Source: Candidatus Thorarchaeota archaeon
Lineage (GTDB): Archaea; Asgardarchaeota; Thorarchaeia; Thorarchaeales; Thorarchaeaceae
Length of the DNA stretch: 7,191 nt
Assembly: GCA_013138615.1 (NCBI GenBank)
Contig: WTCK01000104.1
Coordinates: 1 to 7,191, forward strand
Reading direction: 5' to 3'
In this document: piece by piece, positions 1 to 5,877 of the stretch
Layout: the number at the start of each line of letters is the position of its first letter
Numbering within the stretch: the first letter of the stretch is position 1
The notes under the pieces: model-generated
Database searches by the model: none
What the model was told of the DNA's origin: nothing
Seen by the model: the letters and a program-made list of their open reading frames with translations, nothing else
Translations under genes and position numbers: made by a program

Positions 1-881
1 ATTCATTGGCGTCCGTCGTAGATGCCACACGCACTGCACGAGTAATGGAGATAATATTCCAGTTGCTCAAGGCCAACCTACACGCAACGAAACGAGAGGT
101 CTTCTACAGTGATGTTAACCTGTTTCGAGAACAAAAGTATAGTGACAAAATCATTGAGGATGTTGCATCTATGCTTCGTACGACTCGAGACAGTGTCCAT
201 GTTGTTGCTTCAGCTCGAGGATCAGCCATGGGCCGGGTGGTCATAAGAGATGGCGGCGACACTATTGATTTGACGAAGATGGGGACAGGTGGGTGGGCAA
301 TCACACCTTTCCTCGATCAGGTAGAGATTATTGAAAGCGATGCGGAATTCATCCTGCTTTCCGAGAAGGATGCCGCAGTGATGCGCCTGTCTGAAGCCAA
401 GTACTGGAACCGACAACCGTGCATTGTCCTTACTGGAAAGGGTAGCGGTGATATCGCAACGAGAGCATTCCTGAAGACGCTTGTGAAGGAGCTTGAGATT
501 CCTGCCTTTGCCCTTGTCGACTCGGATCCGTACGGACATTATATCTACTCGGTGTTTCTCCGGGGCAGCAAGAGGCTCAGTTACGAGTCACCATTCATAG
601 CCACACCGGAGCTGAAATTGCTTGGTGTCCTGAGCAGAGACCTTGACGCGTACAATATTCCAAAAGCTGTTCGGATACCAATGGAGCCAACAGACATCAA
701 AAGAGTGAAGGATATGCTCAAGGAGCCCTTTATCCAGAAAAACAAAGCTTGGGTCAAGGACTTGAAGCTGATGCTGCAATTGAAGGAGAAGGCTGAGATA
801 CAGGCTTTTGCTAGCCATTCATTCCAGTATTTGACTGACGAGTACTTGCCTACAAAGTTGGAAACCGGAGATTGGATTTGA
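1..881 (+). CDS. top6A: DNA topoisomerase VI subunit A (Spo11 family), 5'-truncated
   Basis: Catalytic subunit of type IIB topoisomerase VI, which makes and reseals double-strand breaks to relax and decatenate DNA together with the ATPase subunit Top6B. Residues are numbered from the TTG at position 6. The winged-helix (CAP) domain carries the nucleophile in the motif KREVFY, where Tyr34 (bases 105-107) aligns with the catalytic tyrosine of Spo11/Top6A. The Toprim domain follows, with the metal-binding Glu120 in LLSEKDA and Asp172/Asp174 in VDSDPYG. The C-terminus (KAEIQAF, YLP-KLE-GDWI) is typical of the family. Archaeal Top6A is usually about 360-390 residues, so roughly 70 N-terminal residues should lie upstream. 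The frame is open to the window edge, so the TTG at 6 is probably not the true start. The gene ends 9 bases from a convergent small gene. In many archaea top6B lies directly upstream of top6A; that cannot be seen here. Confidence 0.95.
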   Translation, partial: SLASVVDATRTARVMEIIFQLLKANLHATKREVFYSDVNLFREQKYSDKIIEDVASMLRTTRDSVHVVASARGSAMGRVVIRDGGDTIDLTKMGTGGWAITPFLDQVEIIESDAEFILLSEKDAAVMRLSEAKYWNRQPCIVLTGKGSGDIATRAFLKTLVKELEIPAFALVDSDPYGHYIYSVFLRGSKRLSYESPFIATPELKLLGVLSRDLDAYNIPKAVRIPMEPTDIKRVKDMLKEPFIQKNKAWVKDLKLMLQLKEKAEIQAFASHSFQYLTDEYLPTKLETGDWI

Positions 882-890
882 GTTCGACAA

Positions 891-1118
891 CTAGTCGTCA
901 CTGTATTGTCGGAACGTTTCTGTCTTCTTCCTCTCGGTTCTTCCTCGCACTGGCAATGGCCATTTGGATGCGCCAGGTATGCCTGGGAAATAGGACTTGT
1001 CGAGCGGGTTAGGTGGTGCAGAGGGTTGACCCGAGGTCTCAGATCGCTTGATGCTAATCAGGATTATTGCTGACACTCCAACAATGACCAAAGCCGCAAT
1101 AATGATGTACTCGAGCAT
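891..1118 (-). CDS. Small single-pass membrane protein (75 aa), unknown function
   Basis: I do not recognise a family. Residues 2-23 (LEYIIIAALVIVGVSAIILI) form one hydrophobic helix at the very N-terminus, followed at once by Lys-Arg. This predicts an N-out, C-in anchor with a tail of about 50 residues inside the cell. The tail is Pro/Gly-rich in its middle and ends in a charged stretch (RGRTERKKTETFRQYSDD). Support for a real gene: an ATG start, a Shine-Dalgarno GAGGGG (bases 1128-1133) 9 bases before it, and a TATA-like stretch further upstream. It lies downstream of the zinc-ribbon/TPR gene on the same strand, 118 bases away, and probably has its own promoter. Its 3' end faces that of top6A. 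No catalytic motif is visible. A scaffold or anchor role would be guesswork. Confidence 0.6.
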   Translation of the reverse strand: MLEYIIIAALVIVGVSAIILISIKRSETSGQPSAPPNPLDKSYFPGIPGASKWPLPVRGRTERKKTETFRQYSDD

Positions 1119-1126
1119 AATACGAT

Positions 1127-1170
1127 TCCCCTCAGATTCTATGTGTGTCTGAAGGCTTATCTCTTTATTG
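1127..1170 (-). promoter_or_regulatory. Promoter and ribosome binding site of the small membrane protein gene
   Basis: On the minus strand an AT-rich, TATA-like stretch, CAATAAAGAGATAAG (1156-1170), lies about 40-50 bases before the ATG at 1118. A Shine-Dalgarno GAGGGG (1128-1133) sits 9 bases before it. A start site about 25 bases after the TATA-like box would give a short leader carrying the ribosome binding site. The ribosome binding site is clear; the TATA assignment is tentative. Confidence 0.4.
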
Positions 1171-1236
1171 TCTGGATCAAGGCTTGGTTGCAGAACTTAT
1201 GCACCTAATTGGATCGGTGTAGGGTTCAGTTGCAGT

Positions 1237-2544
1237 CTATGCCTTGCGAATCTTCTTATCGAGGCCCCTGAGCCTCTTGGGAGCATCAGCTTCCTTGTAC
1301 TTCTCAGCAGCAAGCTGGTACTTTGCAAGGGCTTCTCTTGATCGACCTTCCTTGGACAGTCGATCACCATCAGATTCAATGGCCTTGCCCCAGGCGCCGT
1401 AGGATGCGCGTATCCTCTCGGAACACTTGGCTCTCATTTTAGCTCGAGTTGTGAACATGAAAATCTCACGTGCTTTCTTGAACTGAACTGCAGCCCATTC
1501 AAACTCGCCAGCCTTGAAGTGCATCTCACCCTGTGTGAGATGTGACGCTGCCATCGCTTCATAGCCGCCATCTATTCTCTTCTGGGCTTCAGCGATTGCC
1601 CTGGGATTCTCCGCCCTCTCGAAAAGCGTCTTGGCCATCTCGAACGATTCGATTGCACTTTCGTGGTCGCTCTCTTTCTGCCTATGGACTCCCTGTTCGA
1701 GTCTTGCTTTCCCCATGGCTTCGTAAACGTAAGACGGGTACTCATAACCATCTCCTGTGATTGTGGTCCCGCAATTCGGACAGGATGGCGTCTTTAGCTC
1801 GTGCATTATGGATGTGATGCCAATTTTCTTGGGCTTCCCTACAACAACATCTACGAAACTACGAGATGCATCCCCACGCCCTCTGGGGAATAGATGTGTG
1901 ACAGCTTCTGTTGTGCTAGCATCGATGTCCTCCGGGAATAGGTGCCGCAGAGCTTCATCCGTTGAAGCGGATATGTCGTCTCCAACAACCCTTGGAGGTG
2001 CCACCTCCTTGAATGGCATGCCCTCCTTGACTTCGTCTGAAGAGAACTCCGGTATGGCCGATGTGTCCCAGGCCATCTCAGCACTTGCATTATCATATTC
2101 GGACACTTCAGCCTCCGGAGATGATTCGGCAGGAGCGGCCGTTGGCTCATCGGTTGTCGCAACAGGCTCCTCTTTCAACGGAACCGAGCTGTCAACTTCC
2201 CAAGTCATTTCATCAGTTGGTGGAATCGTTGTTGCTTCGAGGGTGGATTCTTCTTCAGCGTGTGCTACCTCTTCAGGCTCTGGAAGGACAGAGTCATCGA
2301 TATCAGGAAGAACATCTCTTTCAGCTTCTGAATTGGCCGGCAAACCAGATTGCGCCAGCATGTTAGCCATCTTATCCTCGAGATTCTCCAAACTATCAGT
2401 TATGGGGCTCGGTGCATCCTCTGTGATGATGGGCTTGCCCATGGATTTCATGTCTTTTCCGATTCTGATTCCGCAATGCAAGCAGAAGGTTGATCCTTTG
2501 CGAATTCTCTTGCTGCATTCCGGGCATTCTATGAACTCAGCCAT
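1237..2544 (-). CDS. Zinc-ribbon protein with acidic linker and three TPR-like repeats (435 aa)
   Basis: Probable cytosolic scaffold or adaptor; not a named family that I recognise. I chose the ATG at 2544 because GAGGT lies 9 bases upstream and the zinc ribbon begins at once; a GTG at 2601 would add 19 unremarkable residues. Domains from that ATG: zinc ribbon 5-26 with two knuckles (CPEC at 7-10, CLHC at 21-24); an acidic, Glu/Ser/Thr/Pro-rich and presumably disordered linker at about 40-230; a lone CPNC knuckle (255-258); then three tandem 54-residue units (274-327, 328-381, 382-435) of the helix-turn-helix TPR type, with the Gly, Ala and aromatic spacing of a TPR. The linker holds two duplicated motifs: DI-AST-EA--HLFP (190-204, 206-220) and EM-W (112-115, 156-159). 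Zinc ribbon plus TPR suggests protein-protein contacts; the partner is unknown. It is divergent from the Roadblock gene. Confidence 0.88.
   Translation of the reverse strand: MAEFIECPECSKRIRKGSTFCLHCGIRIGKDMKSMGKPIITEDAPSPITDSLENLEDKMANMLAQSGLPANSEAERDVLPDIDDSVLPEPEEVAHAEEESTLEATTIPPTDEMTWEVDSSVPLKEEPVATTDEPTAAPAESSPEAEVSEYDNASAEMAWDTSAIPEFSSDEVKEGMPFKEVAPPRVVGDDISASTDEALRHLFPEDIDASTTEAVTHLFPRGRGDASRSFVDVVVGKPKKIGITSIMHELKTPSCPNCGTTITGDGYEYPSYVYEAMGKARLEQGVHRQKESDHESAIESFEMAKTLFERAENPRAIAEAQKRIDGGYEAMAASHLTQGEMHFKAGEFEWAAVQFKKAREIFMFTTRAKMRAKCSERIRASYGAWGKAIESDGDRLSKEGRSREALAKYQLAAEKYKEADAPKRLRGLDKKIRKA
1240..1725 (-). repeat. Three tandem 162-bp units encoding 54-aa TPR-like repeats
   Basis: The C-terminal part of the zinc-ribbon protein is built of three units of exactly 54 codons each (1564-1725, 1402-1563, 1240-1401). 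Each opens with Y-E/G-A-M/W and has Gly or Asp near position 15. Each then has an Ala-rich second helix (SAIESFEMAKTLF, WAAVQFKKAREIF, REALAKYQLAAEKY) and closes with a basic helix (AQKRI, CSERI, LDKKI). The period is longer than the 34 residues of a canonical TPR, so each unit looks like a TPR pair plus a third helix. DNA identity between units is low, so the duplication is old. Confidence 0.75.
1885..1977 (-). repeat. Duplicated 16-residue motif (D-I-x-A-S-T-x-E-A-x-x-H-L-F-P)
   Basis: Two adjacent copies in the acidic linker of the zinc-ribbon protein: DISASTDEALRHLFP (bases 1933-1977) and DIDASTTEAVTHLFP (1885-1929). They match at 11 of 15 positions and begin 16 codons apart. Both look like a short amphipathic helix ending in a hydrophobic HLFP tip. 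This is the usual look of a partner-binding short linear motif in a disordered region. The function is inferred only from form. Confidence 0.7.
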
Positions 2545-2601
2545 TGCAAACAACCTCTGGTCTATTACTGACTGCGGCTGGTCATCCTTGAGGAACAGCA
2601 C

Positions 2602-2889
2602 GCCTATAGGGAAACTGTAAGGCTACACGCGTAGTGGCGTCATCTCAGCGTTTCAGGTAATCCCTACCAGAATAAGATTTGAAGTGTTTCATAAGGATAG
2701 CTTAGATGTATTGTCGGATTTAGAGTAATGCCTAGGCATCAGTTCCATCATGAATTTCATCGATGCACATCCGACAGCCTTGAGGAGGGGGTGAATTCTC
2801 AAACCGGATACGAGAAGTCTACAACGGCAAACCTTTTGTTCTCTTATTTTCCCCTTTTCTTAATACGGGAAGTCCAGCGACAACCAAGG
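2602..2889. promoter_or_regulatory. Divergent intergenic region with a palindrome cluster
   Basis: This region separates the zinc-ribbon gene (leftward) from the Roadblock gene (rightward), and I see no convincing gene in it. It holds a perfect 12-bp palindrome ATGCCTAGGCAT (2728-2739), ATGAA-T-TTCAT (2750-2760), the 8-bp palindrome CATCGATG (2758-2765) and GATG-CA-CATC (2762-2771). The 8-base inverted arms TGTCGGAT (2712-2719) and ATCCGACA (2769-2776) enclose all of these. This density suggests an operator region or a structured transcript. A purine run GAGGAGGGGG (2782-2791) resembles a Shine-Dalgarno but has no well-spaced start behind it. A weak TATA-like CTATAGG (2603-2609, minus) could serve the zinc-ribbon gene. 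Confidence 0.45.
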
Positions 2890-2890
2890 A
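2841..2890 (+). promoter_or_regulatory. Possible promoter of the Roadblock gene
   Basis: A pyrimidine-rich stretch contains two TATA-like candidates, CTTATTTT (2843-2850) and TTCTTAATA (2857-2865). From the second, transcription would begin about 25 bases on, near 2885-2890, giving a leader of about 20 bases. AAGGA (2886-2890) is 10 bases before the GTG at 2901 and 19 before the ATG at 2910. The candidates are only moderately like an archaeal TATA box. Confidence 0.3.
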
Positions 2891-2909
2891 TGTGTTACTC
2901 GTGCCAGCA

Positions 2910-3209
2910 ATGCCAAAGCGGGAGATCTTTGAACGAATAATCCAGAATATCACCAGTAAGTTTCCGGACGTATATGCCGCACTTTTCATAAGTCCAGAAG
3001 GCTTTCCGATAAACAGCTGGGGAGTAAGTCTAGAACGAGCTGAAGAGATATCCGCTCTACTCAGCTCGCTCATCGGCAAGACGAAAGAAATCATAAGGCA
3101 GGTCAATGAGGGCGGTGAATTGCATTTCATCCAAGTGCAAACGACTTTCGGTGGAATTCGCATTGCTCCTCAAGAAGAGTTTATTCTTGTCACTCTGACC
3201 AAGCTCTGA
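2910..3209 (+). CDS. Roadblock/LC7 domain protein (99 aa)
   Basis: A single Roadblock/LC7 domain fills the whole protein: an N-terminal helix (REIFERIIQNITSKFPDV), a beta hairpin (YAALFISPEGFPINSW), a long central helix (RAEEISALLSSLIGKTKEIIRQV) and C-terminal strands (LHFIQVQTTFGGIRIA, EEFILVTLTKL). Proteins of this family dimerise and bind or regulate small GTPases (MglB with MglA in bacteria, Ragulator subunits with Rag GTPases in eukaryotes). They are abundant in Asgard archaea. A Rab-like GTPase gene lies 3.3 kb away on the other strand, so a working pair is possible but unproven. The ATG at 2910 is the best-looking start. GTG codons at 2901 (with AAGGA 10 bases upstream) and 2892 are alternatives adding 3 or 6 residues. 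The stop codon lies inside a small inverted repeat, CTGAT-TC-ATCAG (3206-3217). Confidence 0.9.
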   Translation: MPKREIFERIIQNITSKFPDVYAALFISPEGFPINSWGVSLERAEEISALLSSLIGKTKEIIRQVNEGGELHFIQVQTTFGGIRIAPQEEFILVTLTKL

Positions 3210-3313
3210 TTCATCAGCATCAGGATTTCACAGATGCATCACATTGCCTCTTAAAGGGCGGACCAAGCCTATTGTGTAGTTTACTTGATCAGATTTGTCG
3301 AATCCCGTCCTTG

Positions 3314-3355
3314 TGGCACACTCACTCGGTGCCGCGACTAGTGCCATTTTTATAC
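3314..3355 (+). promoter_or_regulatory. radA promoter: TATA box with flanking GTGCC repeats
   Basis: TTTTTATAC (3347-3355) is a good archaeal TATA box and predicts transcription from about 3376-3383. Directly upstream are two GTGCC direct repeats with starts 12 bases apart (3329-3333, 3341-3345). An inverted partner TGGCAC (3314-3319) can pair with either, and pairs over six bases with GTGCCA (3341-3346). The repeats cover the BRE position, so a protein bound there would compete with TFB/TBP. A hairpin followed by TTTTT could instead end transcripts from the Roadblock gene. Confidence 0.5.
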
Positions 3356-3382
3356 TGTGTGAAGTCACCATAACTTGGCCAC

Positions 3383-3439
3383 GTGCTTTGCTTCGGTGAA
3401 ATTCAGCGTACTAAGCACTTGAGGGAGGTCTTTAAAATT
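3383..3439 (+). promoter_or_regulatory. radA leader: hairpin, strong Shine-Dalgarno and AUU codon
   Basis: GTGCTT (3383-3388) and AAGCAC (3413-3418) form a 6-bp stem, with GCT/AGC (3390-3392, 3405-3407) able to add an inner stem. Five bases later comes GGAGGT (3424-3429), the strongest ribosome binding site in the window. Exactly 7 bases after it is ATT (3437-3439), in frame with radA. No ATG, GTG or TTG lies at a suitable distance. This suggests either a rare AUU start behind a structured leader, or that the GTG at 3383 or TTG at 3419 is used without a matching ribosome binding site. Confidence 0.45.
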
Positions 3440-4480
3440 CCAGCCAAGAAAGACGAGAAAGATGTTGATTACGAGGAATTTGATGAAGCGAAGGATTCTA
3501 CGTTGAAGGCCGATGCAGAGGCTAATGCCAGTCTCGATGTTACCGACCTTCCGGGCGTCGGACCTGCAATCGGCAAAAGGCTAGCTGAATCAGGTTACAA
3601 GAGTGTTGAAGCCATTGCAGTGGCTTCGCCGAGAGAGCTTGCAGCAGCTGGCTCAATCGGCGAAACAACCGCAACGAAAATTGTCAAGGCAGCAAGAGAG
3701 ATGCTGGATATCGGTTTCGAAACAGCTGACCTAATGCTAGAGCGGCGCAGAACCGCTGGTAGAATCACTACGGGCTCTAAAGCTCTTGACGAGCTCTTCG
3801 GAGGCGGCCTTGAAACCCAGAGTATTACCGAGATGTACGGTTCGTTCCGTTCGGGGAAGACACAGATGGCTCACCAGCTGGCAGTCAATGTTCAACTACC
3901 TCCAGAGAAGGGCGGCTTGAGCGGGACCGCGATCTATGTGGATACCGAGGGTACTTTTCGTCCGGAGCGTCTTGTTGACATGGCTGAGGCTGTGGGTCTT
4001 GACCCCAAGAAGGTTCTGAAGAACGTTGTGTGGGCGCGAGCGTACAATTCCGACCATCAGATTCTATTGTGTGACCAAGCACTGGAGATGGCTACGGATC
4101 AAAATGCCAAGCTTCTCGTTCTTGATTCGGTGACCAGTCACTTCAGAGCCGAATACACAGGCCGAGGTACTCTAGCGGCACGACAGCAGAAGCTCAACAA
4201 GCACCTACATCATCTACAGCGGGGTGGAGAGATCAGCAATTTGGCCATCTATATCACGAATCAGGTGATGTCACGTCCCGACGCTTTCTTTGGTGATCCA
4301 ACAACACCTGTTGGTGGGCATGTTCTGGCTCACGTACCTCAGACACGCTGCTATCTAAGAAAGTCCAAGGGCGAACGTAGGATTTGCAGGCTGGTGGACT
4401 CACCAAATCTGCCTGAAGGTGAAGCCATCTTCAGGGTATGCAAGGATGGCATCAGGGACGTTGAAGGGATAACCACCTAG
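3383..4480 (+). CDS. radA: DNA repair and recombination protein RadA (RecA/Rad51 family)
   Basis: Strand-exchange recombinase that forms ATP-dependent filaments on single-stranded DNA for homologous repair. Numbering from the GTG at 3383 (365 aa; subtract 18 for the AUU at 3437, giving 347 aa). Helix-hairpin-helix DNA-binding domain at about 51-107 (LPGVGPAIGKRL); polymerisation motif FETA at 112-115, equivalent to the FxxA of RadA/Rad51; Walker A GSFRSGKT at 153-160; VDTEGTFRPER at 186-196; Walker B LLVLD at 244-248; DNA-binding loops around 257-268 and 295-312; ATP-cap region DSPNLPEGEA at 339-348. All core elements are intact. The Walker A loop resembles eukaryotic Rad51 (FR-T/S-GKT) more than the FGSGKT of euryarchaeal RadA. 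It also has Ser where Glu is usual after the first Gly. The first 18 residues after the GTG look non-coding and overlap a hairpin. The 3' end overlaps the convergent reductase gene by 4 bases. Confidence 0.96.
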   Translation: MLCFGEIQRTKHLREVFKIPAKKDEKDVDYEEFDEAKDSTLKADAEANASLDVTDLPGVGPAIGKRLAESGYKSVEAIAVASPRELAAAGSIGETTATKIVKAAREMLDIGFETADLMLERRRTAGRITTGSKALDELFGGGLETQSITEMYGSFRSGKTQMAHQLAVNVQLPPEKGGLSGTAIYVDTEGTFRPERLVDMAEAVGLDPKKVLKNVVWARAYNSDHQILLCDQALEMATDQNAKLLVLDSVTSHFRAEYTGRGTLAARQQKLNKHLHHLQRGGEISNLAIYITNQVMSRPDAFFGDPTTPVGGHVLAHVPQTRCYLRKSKGERRICRLVDSPNLPEGEAIFRVCKDGIRDVEGITT

Positions 4481-5853
4481 GATGGTTGGCCCTTCGGGGT
4501 GAATTTCGCGGACTCCATAATCTTGTTGATTTCACGCGCCCAATTTTCAAGACCATCTGGAGTTCCGGGGTACTTGGCATAGTGGCGATCCACCTTCTTC
4601 ATTAGACCAGCCGCCTTCTGTAGTTTCACTAGGAGTTTGACCCGTGAGGCACCTCTTTTTACTCGGCCTATCTTGTTTCTCATACCAAGTGATAATCCAT
4701 CACCGCGATTTGCAGCCATTAGGTCGGTTGCTTCGAGCAAGCGCTTCTCGAATCCGTAGTTCATGTCATCGTCACTGACTGCCTGGAGAAGCCTCTTGAA
4801 CACCTCTAGAGACGCTAGTCTTCTTCCAAATCCCCGAAGGTACAGTGTGTTGTAACCCCACAGGCCTCGTGCGCTCAAGTCTCTCCTCGCTATGGCCTGC
4901 TTTGCCACTTCGCCTAGGATTATACCAGCTCTCATTCCTGCCCCAATACCCCCACCGTGTATTGGATTTACCTGCCAAGCGGCATCACCTACAAAAGCGA
5001 TTCCATCTGTCACTAGGCTCTTCATTGGCCGCCTGATTGGCACTGCTCCTCCTCCGCCTTCCAATACACGCGCGCCGTGCAGCAATGGATTTTGTTTCTT
5101 GAAGGTTTCGAAATAGCTCTTGGGAGCCGCCTTTCCCTTCCCTCCAGTGATTCCAACACCTGCGTTGACGGTCTTAGGGCCTTTAGGAAATACCCATGCA
5201 TAGCCTTGCGGAGCGGCATCGCCTCCTAGGTATACCCGTGCCACCTTAGGCTCTGCCATTGGATTTTTCAACTCCAGTATCTCTCGATAACACAATGCGA
5301 CATCTTCTTTCGCAATATCACGCTCAACAAGTGGATCATCCAGCTTCTTTCTGATTGCTCCAGCGAAACCGCTTGCATCCACCACCAGCTTGCAGCTAAT
5401 TGCCATCTTTTCATCGGTGTGGCGGTCGAGATACACTACTCCAGCCACCCTTTCCTGAAGGTGGATTGGCCCGACAACGTGAACTTCTGGCTTGAAGACC
5501 ACCCCCATCTGCACCGCTCTTTGGAGCAGCCGCTGTCCAAATAACTGTCTGTCAATTGTCCAACCATCGAAATCATCCCATCCTCTTACCTGCAGCTCGT
5601 TCGACATGTTGGGCGGATAGACGTCCGCACCCTTGACTTCATATGATATTTCGTCGCCGGATGGTGGCTCAATTCCTGTGAATTCGAAGTGTGACTTACT
5701 GATCTCATCCCCACAGACCTTTTTCCCAATCTCCGATTCTGGTCTGCGATCAAGAAGCATAGTCTTCAGTCCCAGTTCAGCACACCGTTTTGCAGTAACA
5801 CAACCAGCTGTTCCTGCACCAACTACTATTACGTCAGGTCGTTTCAATGTCAT
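4477..5853 (-). CDS. Geranylgeranyl reductase family FAD enzyme (archaeal lipid saturation)
   Basis: Probable digeranylgeranylglycerophospholipid reductase, a flavoprotein that saturates the isoprenoid chains of archaeal ether lipids at the inner face of the membrane. The 458 residues show the family pattern in order: N-terminal Rossmann FAD motif GAGTAG (12-17) ending with Asp35; the KVCGD motif (45-49), whose Cys is conserved in archaeal geranylgeranyl reductases; VVDASG (157-162); the signature YAWVFPKG (218-225); and the second FAD motif FVGDAA (287-292) followed by HGGGIGAGMRAG (299-310). The basic C-terminal part (about 390-425) may help membrane contact. A related reductase acting on free geranylgeranyl diphosphate or a quinone cannot be excluded. 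The ATG at 5853 lies about 25 bases from an excellent TATA box and lacks a ribosome binding site, so the mRNA is probably leaderless. The gene is convergent with radA. Confidence 0.93.
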   Translation of the reverse strand: MTLKRPDVIVVGAGTAGCVTAKRCAELGLKTMLLDRRPESEIGKKVCGDEISKSHFEFTGIEPPSGDEISYEVKGADVYPPNMSNELQVRGWDDFDGWTIDRQLFGQRLLQRAVQMGVVFKPEVHVVGPIHLQERVAGVVYLDRHTDEKMAISCKLVVDASGFAGAIRKKLDDPLVERDIAKEDVALCYREILELKNPMAEPKVARVYLGGDAAPQGYAWVFPKGPKTVNAGVGITGGKGKAAPKSYFETFKKQNPLLHGARVLEGGGGAVPIRRPMKSLVTDGIAFVGDAAWQVNPIHGGGIGAGMRAGIILGEVAKQAIARRDLSARGLWGYNTLYLRGFGRRLASLEVFKRLLQAVSDDDMNYGFEKRLLEATDLMAANRGDGLSLGMRNKIGRVKRGASRVKLLVKLQKAAGLMKKVDRHYAKYPGTPDGLENWAREINKIMESAKFTPKGQPS

Positions 5854-5877
5854 TTGCGCTTCAAGAAGTTCTCAACG

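Noticed and set aside
1757..2620. Long rightward open frame (287 codons) opposite the zinc-ribbon gene
   Set aside because: It is a Ser-rich mirror of the acidic linker codons. The leftward frame has the zinc ribbon, TPR-like repeats and a good ribosome binding site.
2728..2940. Rightward 70-codon reading frame in the divergent intergenic region
   Set aside because: Its ATG lies inside a perfect palindrome, it overlaps the Roadblock gene out of frame, and the protein is unlike any domain. The purine-rich run GAGGAGGGGG is badly spaced for the only nearby start, the GTG at 2791.
3203..3226. C-box-like TGATGA on the minus strand, suggesting a C/D box RNA
   Set aside because: No CTGA D box follows at a suitable distance, and the motif overlaps the end of the Roadblock gene.
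3285..3320. tRNA-like T-arm (GTCGAATCCCG)
   Set aside because: The flanking bases do not form the 5-bp T stem, and no acceptor, D or anticodon arm can be found around it.
4845..5219. Several short frames on both strands within the reductase gene
   Set aside because: They lie wholly inside the well-supported reductase coding region and have no ribosome binding sites or recognisable domains.
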